A DNA stretch of 64,000 bases from Numida meleagris (lineage: Eukaryota; Chordata; Aves; Galliformes; Numididae): the NCBI RefSeq assembly GCF_002078875.1, contig NC_034438.1:20181700-20245699 (forward strand), written 5' to 3'. How positions within the stretch are numbered: position 1 is the first letter of the stretch; the number at the start of each line of letters is the position of its first letter. Below are positions 1 through 12,023 of the stretch, one piece after another. The position numbers and the translations under genes are program-made. The notes under the pieces are model-generated. The model was not told where the DNA came from and ran no database searches. It was given only the letters and a program-made list of their open reading frames with translations.

Positions 1-1623
1 AAGAGAGTAAGAAAGAATCTCACATCCTGGCAACAGCAGAGCTAATTAATAGGCTCATCTCTGGGAGAAGAAACATTGCAGCCTGCAGGTAGCCCCACAT
101 TACCTGAGATGCAGAGACTGCCCCCAGGGATATTTTGAATTTAAATGCTCACCAGAAGCTCTCTTTCTCTTACTATCATTCAAATAGAAAAGGTATTGTG
201 CTGTGCATAAAAAAGGGGGGGGCAGAAGAGCTTAAAATTGTCTCAATAAAAATGAAATATTGAAATGGTTACTTCCAAAACTGCAGCTACAAAAAACAAG
301 TTGAGTCCAGGAGAAATATGTATAATTGACATCAGCCATTACCTCGCAGCATATTTTCATGAGTCTAATCTCTGTACTACTCCAGGAATTATATCTGGGT
401 AAAGAAGAAGTACCAAGAAGTTGAAAGAGTAAACAGCAAGCTCAGAAGAGCAAAGGGAGCAAAACTCCTAGCTACTTTTATATCAACATTTGCAGTACTC
501 CATCAAAACTGTTTACAAATCTTTTACATGTTTGTCTAGAGGAATAACATGAATCCATTTGATCTGTTAGGGTACAATTTCACGGGAAGTCAAAGGCAGA
601 ATTTTTTCTGTACAATCTGAACTTACAACCCATACTGAATTATCTTTATTTATCTTCCACCCTGCCTACCACAATATGCCCAACCTAACAGGATGAAAAG
701 GATAACTATTTGTTTAAAGCAGAATATTGGTTTTCTGGAAATGCTATGTTGTTGGAAAACACTCATAGTTTAAACCCTAGAAGTTCTGGGTACTCTCAGT
801 GAGTACTTGGGAACCTTGGTGGTTAATAGGCCAATCTATGCTACCAAGTTTGATATGGCAAAGATGAGATCCAAAATTTCAAATATGATATTAGAAGCCT
901 CAAGTATCTGACAGATTACGTTTTGACCAGAATGTGTGGAAGATTGATACCTGCAGGTGGTACTAAATCACAAATTAGAAGAAGCTGCCTGGAAGATGTT
1001 TGGTTAGAGAGGGATTGTTCTTGTTTTGCTGGCTCATGTCTCATCAAAGACATGAGAGTTTGGAAGTTTTAACTAGAGTCTAACCATAGAAGCTACATAT
1101 CCATGCAATAAAGTATATTTAAAATAGACGTCAGATTTTGGGGTATCAAAATACTTTAGAGAGAATTTCATTGAAAGGAAATTCATTCTTACAAACTGGT
1201 AGTGAAGAACAGAATGAATAAAATGGAGGTTGAATGCAACAATAGATCATATTTTTATGGGAATTAAGTATTGCTGTGGAAGATAAAAAGTAGTGACTAC
1301 TGTTTGACATTAAGTTGCATTGATTTGTCATTTAAACTCAAAGCAGAAGGAATTGTTTGTAGCATTACCTGTTCATAGAATAGTAATTGAGCTTATTTCA
1401 TGACAAGTTTCATTGACTGTTATCACCGTTCTCAAAAAAGAGAGAAAGCCGTGCATCAAGGCTGGTTAATAACCTTCACTCTGGTCCCTCTGGCTTGATG
1501 CAGTGCCAGAAGGCTGAAAGCAGCAGGTAGTGCCTGTCAGTTTAACCAGAGTTTAACCCAGCTTGATCTACCAAGCATTTCATTTCTTCTGCCCCCTCAA
1601 GGATACTTCTAAATGTAGCATGT
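1..1623. other. Unassigned AT-rich sequence
   Basis: No repeat family, exon or RNA gene is recognisable here. Short open frames on both strands have no domain or motif. The only local structure I noticed is a 9-bp inverted repeat at 1452-1502, listed separately. Confidence 0.5.
1452..1502. repeat. Short inverted repeat
   Basis: The arms TGCATCAAG (1452-1460) and CTTGATGCA (1494-1502) are perfect reverse complements separated by 33 bases. The loop itself holds a small palindrome, GGTTAATAACC. It may be chance; no terminator or RNA gene is implied. Confidence 0.4.
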
Positions 1624-2150
1624 TGTCATGGTTTCATGATTTTCAGTTATTGGTACTCCACATCATAACATCATGTAGTGAATGTACCTGGTTCTCAGAA
1701 GAAGGACTACTACAGTCCCCATGGTACTTTGCTCCTCTGTTACCATTTTCCAGCCAGAGGGAAAAGATAAAAGCTCGCAGTATAAAAACTTGCAGATCAC
1801 AAGACCTCGTCCCTTTTTCCACCGTCTCTCATCTTGGCAGCACCTTGCTCTCCAGCCGTCTTATCGTCGGTAGTAGAGTAAGGCCTACCTTGATTTTGGG
1901 ACATTCTCTCTCTCTGTATTGGATTTATCAGCTTAAATTGTAATTATATTGTATTATAGTGTATTGTTTTGCATTCCGATATCTTATTTAGTAAATTAGT
2001 TTGTTTCTCCTCAGATTGTTGCTGCTGTTCTTTGCTTTCAGGGCCATCTCCCTACCCTTTTCCCTTTTCCCCTTTTCCCGGCATGTGGGCCCGTGGGTCC
2101 CCCGTCCCCTTTGTCACAGAATCGGGCCTAATGCCCGTAAACCGTTGACA
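1624..2150 (+). mobile_element. Solo LTR, ERV family A, copy 1
   Basis: This is a 527-bp LTR that starts TGTCATGG and ends CGTTGACA, so it has the standard TG...CA termini. It is flanked by a perfect 5-bp direct repeat CATGT (1619-1623 and 2151-2155), the target-site duplication left by integrase. Both duplications touch the same LTR, so internal sequence was lost by LTR-LTR recombination. A TATA box (TATAAAA) lies at 1781-1787. No AATAAA is seen; AGTAAA about 210 bases further on is a possible polyadenylation signal. Three relatives occur in this window (2466, 22726 and 25571). It resembles abundant chicken ERV LTRs, but I cannot assign a RepBase name. The 126-codon open frame inside it is not a gene. 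Confidence 0.9.
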
Positions 2151-2465
2151 CATGTTTAGAAAATGCTTTATGCTGCAATCAAGTCTCTTGTTAATTAATT
2201 CCCTCATTTTACGTATCAAATGCATGCCAAAGCACTAGGAATTTCATCAGAAAAGGAATAATAGTTCTTTTTTTTTTTTTTAACCAGGTATGTAGCTTCA
2301 TGTAACAGAAGTGGAGAGCTAAGGCAAGAGTAATACTGGTGGCTCTTCTTAAAATTGAGTTAGTAACTTTCTGTGTGTCTGTCACTCGTCACCACAGAAA
2401 TAAAAGTTATATTTGGTCAATAAAATCTTTCTAGCATCCGTTAAGCAACCATTTTCCTACCTGGA
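2151..2465. other. Spacer between two solo LTRs
   Basis: Host sequence between two family A LTRs. It contains a 14-T run at 2268-2281. It is not internal ERV sequence, because each flanking LTR has its own target duplication. Confidence 0.6.
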
Positions 2466-2978
2466 TGTCATGGTTTTATGATTTTTTTGGTTATTGGTAT
2501 TCCACATCACAACATCATGTAGTGTATGTACCTGGCTCTCAGAAGAGAAGAACTACTACATTCCCCAGTGGACCTTGTGACCCTGTTACTGTTTTCTGGT
2601 CAGAGGGAAAGATAAAAACTCGCATATCATGAGACCTTTTTTTCTTCTCGTCCCATCTCTCATCCTGGCAGCATCTCACTCCCCTGCCATCTCACCATCG
2701 GCACTAGAGTAAGGCCTACCTTAATTTTGGACACTCTCTCATTGTATTGGATTTATTAGCTTAAATTGTAATCATATTGTATTATATTGTGTTAATTTGC
2801 ATTCCAGTATCTTATTTAGTAAATTAGTTTGTTTCTCTTCAGATTGTTGCTGCTGTTCTGTTCTAAGGCCCATCTCCCTACCCTTTTTTCTCTTTTCCCT
2901 TTCCCGGGGTGTGGGTCCATGGGTCCCCCGCCCCATTAGTCACGGAACTGAGCCAAACCAGCCTGTAAACCGTTGACA
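2466..2978 (+). mobile_element. Solo LTR, ERV family A, copy 2
   Basis: A 513-bp LTR of the same family and orientation as the copy at 1624. It starts TGTCATGG and ends CGTTGACA, and is flanked by a perfect 5-bp duplication CTGGA (2461-2465 and 2979-2983). It differs from the other three copies by many substitutions and small deletions, including loss of the block holding the clear TATA box, so it is probably the oldest of the four or from a different subfamily. Because the duplications differ, this and copy 1 are separate integrations about 0.3 kb apart and not two ends of one provirus. Confidence 0.9.
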
Positions 2979-5043
2979 CTGGAATAGAGCTCTGGAATGA
3001 TTTTTTTCCTTCATTAAGCCATCTGAAGATGTCTGCTCTCAAGTTCATTTCTCTCTTTGTTTATGTCTCCTTATCCAGAAGCTGACCTGCTTCTTGCAGC
3101 ACTAAATCTATGTGCACCTGTTTCCTAAGACTACCCTTAGCAATGGCCAGCCCTTCTGCAGCTGTATCCCAGCTCCATACCTCAAGAACCCATCTAGGAT
3201 TGTCTGTACAGATGCCAAATGTTTAGAAAAACAAAGTTCTGGAGTTTCACTGGTGGTGCACCCGCAGTGAGATTTGGTTACTGCAGACCATCTTTCTGGT
3301 GAACTGTTAGGCACAGAGTTAGAAGCTAAGTGGGGGAGAGGTGGCAGGGGGTATGGAGTAGCACCCTGGGAAATAACATTAAACATCTTCCAAAAAACCA
3401 GTCTGCCCTTATGATATTTATATTGCATGAAAACACCAATATGTTATTTTCTTAAATTTTACATTTTCATGTCAAAATCTAGATATCAACAGGGTGGTCT
3501 ACATCCTTTCTTTAAAATTCAGGCTTCACACTTAGGTATTCCAAAGCTGGTCTGTGTCAGAACAAGGGCTGGAACACCTGTTTGGTCTCCTTAAGTATAA
3601 CTCTATGACTAAATAAATCGAGCCAGGGATTGTTCTGTGATCCCAAGGCGTAAGTCAGCTTGGGCTTGGACTGCTGCATGCTTCCTATCCTCTCCAAGTC
3701 ACAGGGTCCATACCGTCTTCTGGGAAAACCCCTGACACATGCTGTTAATCAGGGTGGATTTAGGCACTATCTAGGAGAGCTAGCACTGCAGCAGCCTTTG
3801 CTACAGGAGAATGACAGACCAGTGCTCAGTTTCCTGTCCTGGTCCTGTTTTATTAAGCATTATAACATATATACATGCATACATATTTGTGTGTGTACAT
3901 ATATGTGTATATATATGTACAGGTAAAAATGTCACATATTCAGTATATGCTGTAGCCTTTATGCCACAACACTTAATGAATATAATCTAGTGTCACTCCT
4001 AAAAATACAGGAGGATCCCTGATTTCATCCAGAGCATTTGGGCTCTGCACTGAGAGAGTGAAGGCTCAGTTTCTGTGAAGTGACAGTTAAGTATTCAAAA
4101 TAAGCAGAGGATAACTGAACATATAAAGTACAGAGCAGCACAGAGCTAGGCCCATTTATGTCCATGTAGGAGGGTGATCCTTCCGTGTCCTCTTTGCTCT
4201 GACCTACAGAGAAAGTGCAAGAAAAAATCAATATCTGACCTTAAAATTACCAGTCACTGAGGTTCGGTTCTAAGATCCCACAAAAATACTAACTGCTTTG
4301 AAAATACACTGTTGTCACTGCTGGAGAAACATCACTGATAAGTAATGCTCTATTCTCTTTGAAAAAAAAAGTTCTTCATAGTAAAGTCACAAAAGCTTTA
4401 TGCTTTGAAAAGTCTGGCAAGAATCAATTCCCAATTAAATGCAAAGATATTTCTTTCGGTCATTCTAAACCATTAACGGAAATTTGCAAAGATTACTGGC
4501 ATTTCGTCATTTCAGAAGTCACATTAGTTCATCTGTATCATCTGAGAGTTGCTATTATTAGTCCTGACTTTTGCTGCATAAGGGAAGTTTAAAAATTACT
4601 ACAATGTTTAGCTTCAGTTCATATTCCTGTGAGATGGATAGCTAAGCCTACAACAGCTATATTAAGTATATTGTGAAACAAACATAAACTGTATAAAATA
4701 TATCTGATGAGTGTATACTGATCCAGTCTTGAGAGAGTCAGTCCAGGAATGCAATCTGCTGCTTATTGCACCAGATGAAACTGGTAACCAAAATGATGAA
4801 GCAGAGCTGATTTCGCACTGATGTATTCAAAACAAAACCAAAATCAATAAATACTTAATAAGGTCAGCATATTTTTATTTGATTCAAATACACATACGTA
4901 TGTCTTATTTACAGTGTAAATAAAACATTCTGCTTTTCTTTTTTTTTTTAGCCCTGGAAAACACTTTCTGACATTCACAAAATATTGTTTATCATAGTTC
5001 TGTGGTATGAGGCATGAGGGTTTTTCTGCTCCTAGCATTAACT
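2979..5043. other. Unassigned sequence with a TA/TG microsatellite
   Basis: No gene or known repeat is recognised apart from the dinucleotide-rich tract at 3865-3923. Open frames near 3108-3428 and 3660-3926 lack any recognisable domain. Confidence 0.5.
3865..3923. repeat. Imperfect (TA/CA/TG)n microsatellite
   Basis: A run of alternating purine-pyrimidine steps (ACATATATACATGC..., GTGTGTGTACATATATG...), mixed TA, CA and TG dinucleotides, about 60 bases. Confidence 0.8.
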
Positions 5044-5190
5044 ATGGAATCATAGAATCATGTATTTTGGAAGGGAACTCATGAGGTCATCTTGGCCTTC
5101 TCCCTGCTCAAAGCAGGGACAGCTCCAAAGTTAGATCAGGTCATTTCCAGACAAGTTTTAAATGTCTTAAAGAGTAACAAATATTTGAAG
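5044..5190 (-). mobile_element. CR1 LINE 3'-end fragment
   Basis: GAATCATAGAATCATG begins the reverse complement of the CR1 3' terminus. It is followed by the diverged antisense 3' UTR (GGAAGGGAACTCATGAGG, then CTGCTCAAAGCAGGGACAG). Only the last ~150 bases of the element survive, the usual severe 5' truncation. It is heavily diverged, so it is an old copy. Confidence 0.8.
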
Positions 5191-8100
5191 AGTCAGGGGA
5201 CAAGAATCTGTTCATCATTTTTTATTACAGACCAATATTTGTATTGTTCCTCTGGCTGCAAATCCTGTGATGTCCCCTTCTTATATACCTTTTATGAATT
5301 CTCCTTTCCCAACAGTTGAATCAGTAGGATTTATAATTTTTTGGCTGCATTGTCTTGAGATTTCTCTTTTGTAGCCATCATGTAGACTTGATAGAGGAGA
5401 TACTGCCATGAAAAAGTCTTTAAAAGATGTTCTTTATAAATTATCCCTCCTCCATGATAATCAAATGTCCCACTGAAAAAAAAAGTTACAGAATTCTGAC
5501 CTGGTTTATTTGTTTGTTTGTTTATGTCTGAATATGCCATCTCCAATGGAAGAAGAAACATCAGTTTAGAGGAAATTGATTATACTTTTCATTAATAGAC
5601 TTCTTGCTGCTGCTCATGTGTGTGTTTTAATATTCATCTTGTTAATTTGCTTAATGTCATCTGTTTGTTTGTTTTTGCACTGAGATAGAAAAGCAGCATG
5701 CATGACTACTTGATCTGAGGATTAAATCATAACTGACAGGATTGATTTAACTGTAGTGAGTAATTTCATCAGAGGAAAGAAGATTTGTTCAGTCAGTTCA
5801 ACTAAATTGGAGGCTGAATTTTAACAAGGTCCCATCCACTATGGTAGTGATTAGATCTCCCCACGAAAATCTAAGTGTTAAATAGAAGGTGGCTTGCTTC
5901 TCTGCTGTGTGCTGCTGCTTTTGGAATATCCTGTATTTCCTGAGTATTACTGTTCTGTGTGTGCTCTTAAACATGTGTTACCCTGAAAAATGAAGATTTA
6001 AGTGGATATATTTTTCCAGTTTGGCAGTGTTATTTTAGCTGAAGAGTTTTTTTTATTCAGATAAGTTTTTTTTTTTAATGATTTTTTAATTGAAATTTGT
6101 CAAGATGGAGTTTGAAGATTTTTCATATATCCTCAAGTTCTGGACATCTACTAAGTGTCAGATGGGATGTTACCTCACAAAGAAGAGTTGACTCATCTGA
6201 AGTATGGTTAAAAAACTGAGATGCATCTGCTAATCATGCATAGGTCAGATGCTCAGCAAATCTGTGTCTACACCCTGTGTTGTATACACAGTACATACAG
6301 CAATAGGAGGGAACTCCTGTGCATGTGCTGCAGAGCAGCTGTGATCCTGAATCTCAGAAGAACCTGGATTCAATAGATGAACATTTGGCATAATGCTCTG
6401 TTTAGAAAGCTTTACTATTGATGCTGCTACATGTATAAAACATGCCATCAGAAGAGTTATGTATACACAGACATAAAAAGAAACCAAGGCTGGTGGTATA
6501 TTAAACACCATCTAGGTACTTCTAAGTGAAGTTAAGTTCGCGTTCAGTCACATTTTTGTAGGAAAGATGGACATAGACATTTTCCTTGCAGAAAAGCATA
6601 ACACTTTGATGTCTTTCTCTAGGAGTACATTGAGGGTGCTGAGTGCCAAACAGTTGTAGTTGCCCTGATGTAGGGCAGAGCTTGAAACAAAGATCTGTTT
6701 TTCCCACTGCTTATCATCTTTCAACATAGCTCTCCCTCAGTTCTCTCTTCCCACATTCAGTGGAGTCTAGCTATTTGCTACAGAACAATTAACTCTGGAT
6801 TTTTTTATGGAGGCCACATTAAGACCTGTTAGTATAATCTCTTTTCAGCTGAGATCTACAGGAAACAGATCAGCTCAAATGTAGGAGCTCAAAGGTAGTG
6901 TGAAGAACTGAGCAGGGGAGGCCAGCTGGCAGATCCCGATAAACAAACAGGTTGTTTGGCAATATAGCATTGAACATAAAGGAGGGGAAACACAGTATTT
7001 GATAGACTCTGCCATGGACTTGCTGTGCTCACTGAAACTGTGCAGTGTGGATGTAAAATGAAACCCTGATCCTAAGTACAAGGTGTATCCTGCCACATAG
7101 AATTCTGTTGCAAAACAAGTAAAATACCAATTTTTTTACCTACATTCGCAACTGTACAGACATCAGGCTTGGAGAAAGGGATCTGAGCAAGCTGAAAGAG
7201 ATGTGAGAAAATGAGAGCTCATAAGGGAGAGCAAGAGCTTGTATGGATTGCATACACATACACACTGAAAAAGATTTTTTCTGTCTTACATGAACTGTAG
7301 CGGAGCTCTGCTTGAACCAAAAGCAAAGCATTTATCTGTAACACTCTGGAAATAAGATTCTCAGCTCCAGGCAGACATGATTAAAGCTAAACTCAAGAAA
7401 TTCCACAGTCAATGCACAGAGTATGCTAATGGTAGCTGCAGCCAGCTGCCTGTCAGAAGCATAAAATTGACAGGAAACATCTGAGGTTGGTAAAAACAAA
7501 CAAACAAACAAACAAAACCATTCTGTATGGTTCCTTCCCTCAGAACAATCAAAGGGTGGTTTTTTTGTGTGTGTTTAGCAAGTAGTTTTCTTTGCCAAAC
7601 CATGCTAAATCTAGGGCTGCTCTACAGGTATTGCACTGATTGAATCAATTCCTTTTGCACTTCATATATTAGCTACATCAATTGCCAGATGCAGCCCTTA
7701 GGAACAGGGAAATTTATTCTGAGAAGTGATTGCAGACAAAGTGAGAATACCACCAATGGTTGTTAGTCTTAGAGTACGGAGGAGGAAAGAGAACTCAAGT
7801 TCATTTTCAGTAGGAAAGAACACAGGCTAAAACATCTGAGAGTGAAGTATCTTTCCACATTAAATAAAAAGGGATTTTAAAGCAAAGTGTTTCATCAATA
7901 CTGCGGAATGTCAAATTCCTCTGTGTAGTTCAGCAAGTAGAAGTGGATGTCTGTGTACCGTTCTATGTACAACTTTTGTACATCTGGAGAGTTTGGGGCT
8001 GATTTCAGATGGGGGTCAGAGACTGAAAGATGCAGATGCCCAATGGAAGACATTAGTTAATGCAAACTGATCATCTGAGGAAAAACTGTGTCACCTAAGA

Positions 8101-8410
8101 AGTTAATTACTATAAACTGACAGTCTGAGTCATTGTACTTGTCATTGTGAGTTTTTAGAAAACCCCTCTCACTCCTGTTCTGTAACTTTCAGGAAAAAGT
8201 GAGGGAAAGCAGTCTAGACAGTAGAGCAAAAAGAGATCAGGATGGATGGCTGTTCTACATCTTTTTTTTTTTTTTATCTAGACTTAAGTTACCCATGGTC
8301 AAAGAAACGTGACAAATTAATTACAGTTCTCAGAGAGGACCGTTGCAGAAGAGTATTCCCTGGCCAGCTCTAAGCTAACTCTCTATTAGCTCCAGCTCCG
8401 GCCATATTAC
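5191..8410. other. Unassigned sequence
   Basis: About 3.2 kb without a recognisable gene or interspersed repeat. It contains short low-complexity tracts: TTTG repeats near 5508-5524, T-runs near 6048-6078 and AAAC repeats at 7492-7518. Open frames here are short and featureless. Confidence 0.5.
7492..7518. repeat. (AAAC)n microsatellite
   Basis: About six tandem AAAC units. Confidence 0.85.
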
Positions 8411-8530
8411 AGAATCTTAGAGTCACAGAATCATAGATATTGGAAGGGATCTCTGGTGATTACCTGTTCCAACCACCTCCACCCCTCCACTGAAGCAGGT
8501 TCCCTACAGTAGGTTGTACATTCTCAAAGT
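8411..8530 (-). mobile_element. CR1 LINE 3'-end fragment
   Basis: CACAGAATCATAGATATTGG, then GAAGGGATCTCTGGTGA and GAAGCAGGTTCCCTACAG, form the antisense end of a CR1 3' UTR, truncated after about 120 bases. The body matches a different CR1 subfamily from the copy at 5044. Confidence 0.8.
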
Positions 8531-9969
8531 TATTCCTGCTAGGAGTGACAGAGAACTTGAGAGTGACAGAGGAGCCCAAGTAAACACTTGATTTTGAAGG
8601 CCATGTTGTCCCCTTTTCATCTCATATTGATTCTTGAGTTAATGTTTAAGAAGGTATCAGGTAAAGTTTATGATGGAAAGGAAAGTCAGTGGGTTCAAAA
8701 GTAGAAAGGTATGAATCCAGGGTGTGATATTTAAAGAAATAGGATTCTAATTTTAATAACTTTAGCTGAAAGTCTTTTAAGAAAAGGATTTTGTATAAAC
8801 ATTCTCATGTGTCCACTCTCTGGAACTTCAGAAATCTCATGAATTAAGCCAAATTCCAATAGTTAAAATTGAGTGAAAGTCTTCAATAACAGGACTTTTG
8901 CATTTCAGGGGAGTTTAGACTTGAAGACTGCTAAATAGAATAGAGATCATTAAGAGGAAAACAAGAGTGCCTCACTTTCCCTCAGCACTTTGAATATTAA
9001 CTAGGCACATTTGTAGGGACAGCTATTGAAGAGATTGTTACATCACAATTTTATTTCCAGTTCCATATTTTTCTAATGCTACAAACCAGGAAAGGATTTC
9101 AGTGCCCGTTTAACATGTCACACATTTTGAATTAAGATATAGTAACAGTTAGATGTTAGCCAAAAGATTAAGAGGTTTTGAGCAAAGCTTTCTCAAATGG
9201 GTTTGAAAAAAACATGTAAATATAGCTGTCAGGCTGAGGCATCATGTTCCAAGTCAGCTAAATGGAAATGTGCATGGACAAACCCTAATGTGTAGGAGTT
9301 TAAAAAGGAAGTGCTGACCCAAGTTTAACTATAGTGATGTGAAGAATACTACACTAATGTAGCATTTCCATATGTATTATAATTCTGCAGCCACAGATTT
9401 TCTTAAAGAAAACAGCTGCAGTGCTGAAGTTTTAATCTTCTCAAAATTAAAAGGCTGAAAAATTACTCAAACCTCAAAATCAGAGTATCACAAAAATGAA
9501 TGGTTATGAAGACTGTCATTATGGTAACTATTTGCTCTTTCTTCTTGCTAAAAAGATTTTTAAACCTCAAGTTTTGTTGTGATGATTGCTTTCAATAGCC
9601 CATTGCAACATGCTTTCAATTGTCCATCTATTTTTTTACAAAACAAGAGCAAGTTTTCTAAGATGTGTAATAAGGAAAGGGAGCTAACTCAAATAATGAT
9701 TGACCTCATGCTCAAATAGGTCAAAATACCTTACCTATGCATCAGCCATCAAGCTAAAAAGAAAAAATGCTTATTAATGTTCACTCATACTGAGATGGAT
9801 GTAGTCAGTAACATATTTCAGGCTTGTCTGATTTTCAGGTGGGGAATGTTTAGAAAATGTGTTCCAGCTTTCTTCAGACTTGTACAACCATATTTCTTCT
9901 GGAAAAACTGAAGCCTACAGGAATACTTTGTTCTCATTTCATTGCGGTCTGGATGAAAGGAGGTATACA
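8531..9969. other. Unassigned AT-rich sequence
   Basis: Nothing recognisable on either strand; no long open frame. Confidence 0.5.
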
Positions 9970-10036
9970 ATTTGGTCAGGAGTTTGACTGGTTGATCTCT
10001 GTGAGTCCCTTCCAAGTTGGGATATTCTGTGATTCC
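9970..10036 (+). mobile_element. CR1 LINE 3'-terminal scrap
   Basis: A sense-strand CR1 tail: TTGACTGGTTGATCTCTG, GAGTCCCTTCCAAGTTGGG, ending ATTCTGTGATTCC. Only about 65 bases are recognisable. It lies about 110 bases from an antisense CR1 end (10149), giving a head-to-head pair of 3' ends. Confidence 0.6.
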
Positions 10037-10148
10037 ATGTGTCAGAGGTTCTATAATTCTACAAGCCTGGTTCAGGTCCACTACGTTAGGTGTAGTGACA
10101 GTGATGAGACTTCAGCTGTCAGATTCAGATCTATAAAGTTTCAGTTAT

Positions 10149-10510
10149 CTTGGAATCATAGAATCATCTGGGTTGGAAGAGACCTTCAAAATCACCAAGT
10201 CCAATCATCAGTCTGACCTACTGAGTTCCGTAACTAAACCATGCCCCTAAGTGCTACATCTGCATCTTACTTCCCTCCAGGGATGGGGCCTCTAACACTG
10301 CTCTGGAAAGCTCATTCCAGTATTTGGCCACCGTCTGCAAAAGAAATTCTTCCTGATATACAATCTAAATCTCATTTAGTGCAGCTTGAGACTGTTTCCT
10401 CCCAACAAAATTCTCAGTCTCTTGATTTTTGTGTCGTTCTCCTATACTTGCAGAACCAAAGTTTCTCTAGTGATTTGAAACCTCACATGACAAATCTGTC
10501 TGGTCAACAT
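10149..10510 (-). mobile_element. CR1 LINE fragment, 3' end
   Basis: Begins GGAATCATAGAATCATCTGG and continues as antisense CR1 (GGTTGGAAGAGACCTTC, CTCCAGGGATGGGGCC, CAAAAGAAATTCTTCCTGA). It covers the 3' UTR and the very end of ORF2 and is 5'-truncated. Open frames crossing it on both strands are by-products. Confidence 0.85.
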
Positions 10511-12023
10511 GATGGGGAAGGCTCATAGAAAGGGAAAAAGCAAAAAAGGGAAAAAGCCGTCAGCACTGTAGCTGGTATTTATGTCACCTCATGGAATTCT
10601 GTAAAGGACACATATCTAAAATTTGATTTCTTCATCTTCTTTTTCTGACATAGAAGGATTCACTTAAGACATGTTTATTGATTTCCTCTTATATCTATGA
10701 GAGTTTGAAAAATAATTCTATTCTCTCAAGGTGAAAGCTCTATATATGGACTGTAGTCTTTTCTTCACTAGAGCAACTGAATTAATGTCATTTACCTACC
10801 AGGTAGTTCAGAGGAAGATCATAGTATGCACACAGAGAACTTAGTTTAATACGTTTAACAAGAAAAATAACACTGCACTGATCTTTGATTAAGCAGATTC
10901 TTCTGCTATTTTTAATCAGTCCACACTGGGAAAACATGCCTATCACAACAACCAGTACATCTAGTAATAGTAATATAGTGCTTTTTCTCTATTTAGTTTT
11001 TAATCTCTTATTTTTACTGTATATTACATCCATATTATATATATGTTTGGAATATTGTATAACCATGGCATAAGAGCTTCGTAGCTCAAATGGCCACAGA
11101 AGACAGGGCACAAATTACTGTTATCTCCTTTCTGTAGGTGGAGAATCCAAAGTGCTGATAACACTTCTCACAGAGCCAGGATTACCAGAAATTAGGTTTT
11201 CATTACTCCCAATCAATGTGATCATTCTGCCTCAAGGAAAAAGTACGATAGCTGAAACATCAAAGAATCTTTACCTCACAAGAGGTAAATTACAGTGCAA
11301 ATTTTTACCTCACAAGAGGTAAATTACAGTGCAAATTTTTAGTGCCAGTTTTAGTGGTCTCTGGACACGTATCATAAGATTCCTAGTGCATCTCTAGCCT
11401 TTAGGTATTATTTTTCATTGTATTATGAGAAAAACTGTCTGTCCTTTAGAGCCCCTGTAATGACTACATTTGTAGCAATCTGCAGAGGTAAAAAGCAGAG
11501 GTGACTTAGTTCTCTCTGCTGTACACCTCTGTTCATAGAGTGTTATGCTGAGAGAGGGTTGGAGCATACAACATTGAATATGAGTTGCAGAAATTATGGG
11601 TGAAGAGCAAGGCCATTTTCAGCAGTTGGCTCCTGCAGTGGAACTTGTAACATAGGGAAATTATGTGAAAGGTCCTCTTTGTTCATGTTCAATCTTCAGC
11701 CCGTGGCTCAAGACAGCTAGTAATGTGGCCCAGATCCTGCCACCGTGTCATCATGGTGACAGCTCTTCACTGCTGCATGGCATGGCCTTGGTTGTGCACC
11801 CATTAACTCAGTGACAACCAAACATCAGTGTGCTATTAACACTGTCTCAGCTGAAATCAGGACACTGGGAGAGAAAGAGAACACTGCAGTGCTAACTCCA
11901 CCCATCACACCTGCCACACACACATAGTCAGATTGAAATTCGTGTGTATTATATGTTACATGCACTTGTGCCACTTGGTGAGTAAAATACAGTAACTGCC
12001 AATAATAATATTTCAATCAGCTA
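10511..12023. other. Unassigned sequence upstream of the hAT relic
   Basis: No gene seen. It contains the exact 34-bp tandem duplication at 11271-11338. The 5' terminal repeat of the hAT element that begins near 12024 should lie in the last few hundred bases, but I could not identify it. Confidence 0.5.
11271..11338. repeat. Exact 34-bp tandem duplication
   Basis: Two perfect adjacent copies of a 34-base unit (11271-11304 and 11305-11338). Each contains the palindrome ACCTC-ACAA-GAGGT followed by AAATTACAGTGC. Perfect identity in a region of otherwise old sequence suggests a recent duplication. Confidence 0.9.

Noticed and set aside
1624..2978. A short provirus with LTRs at 1624 and 2466
   Set aside because: Each LTR has its own target duplication (CATGT and CTGGA), and the 315 bases between are not ERV-like.
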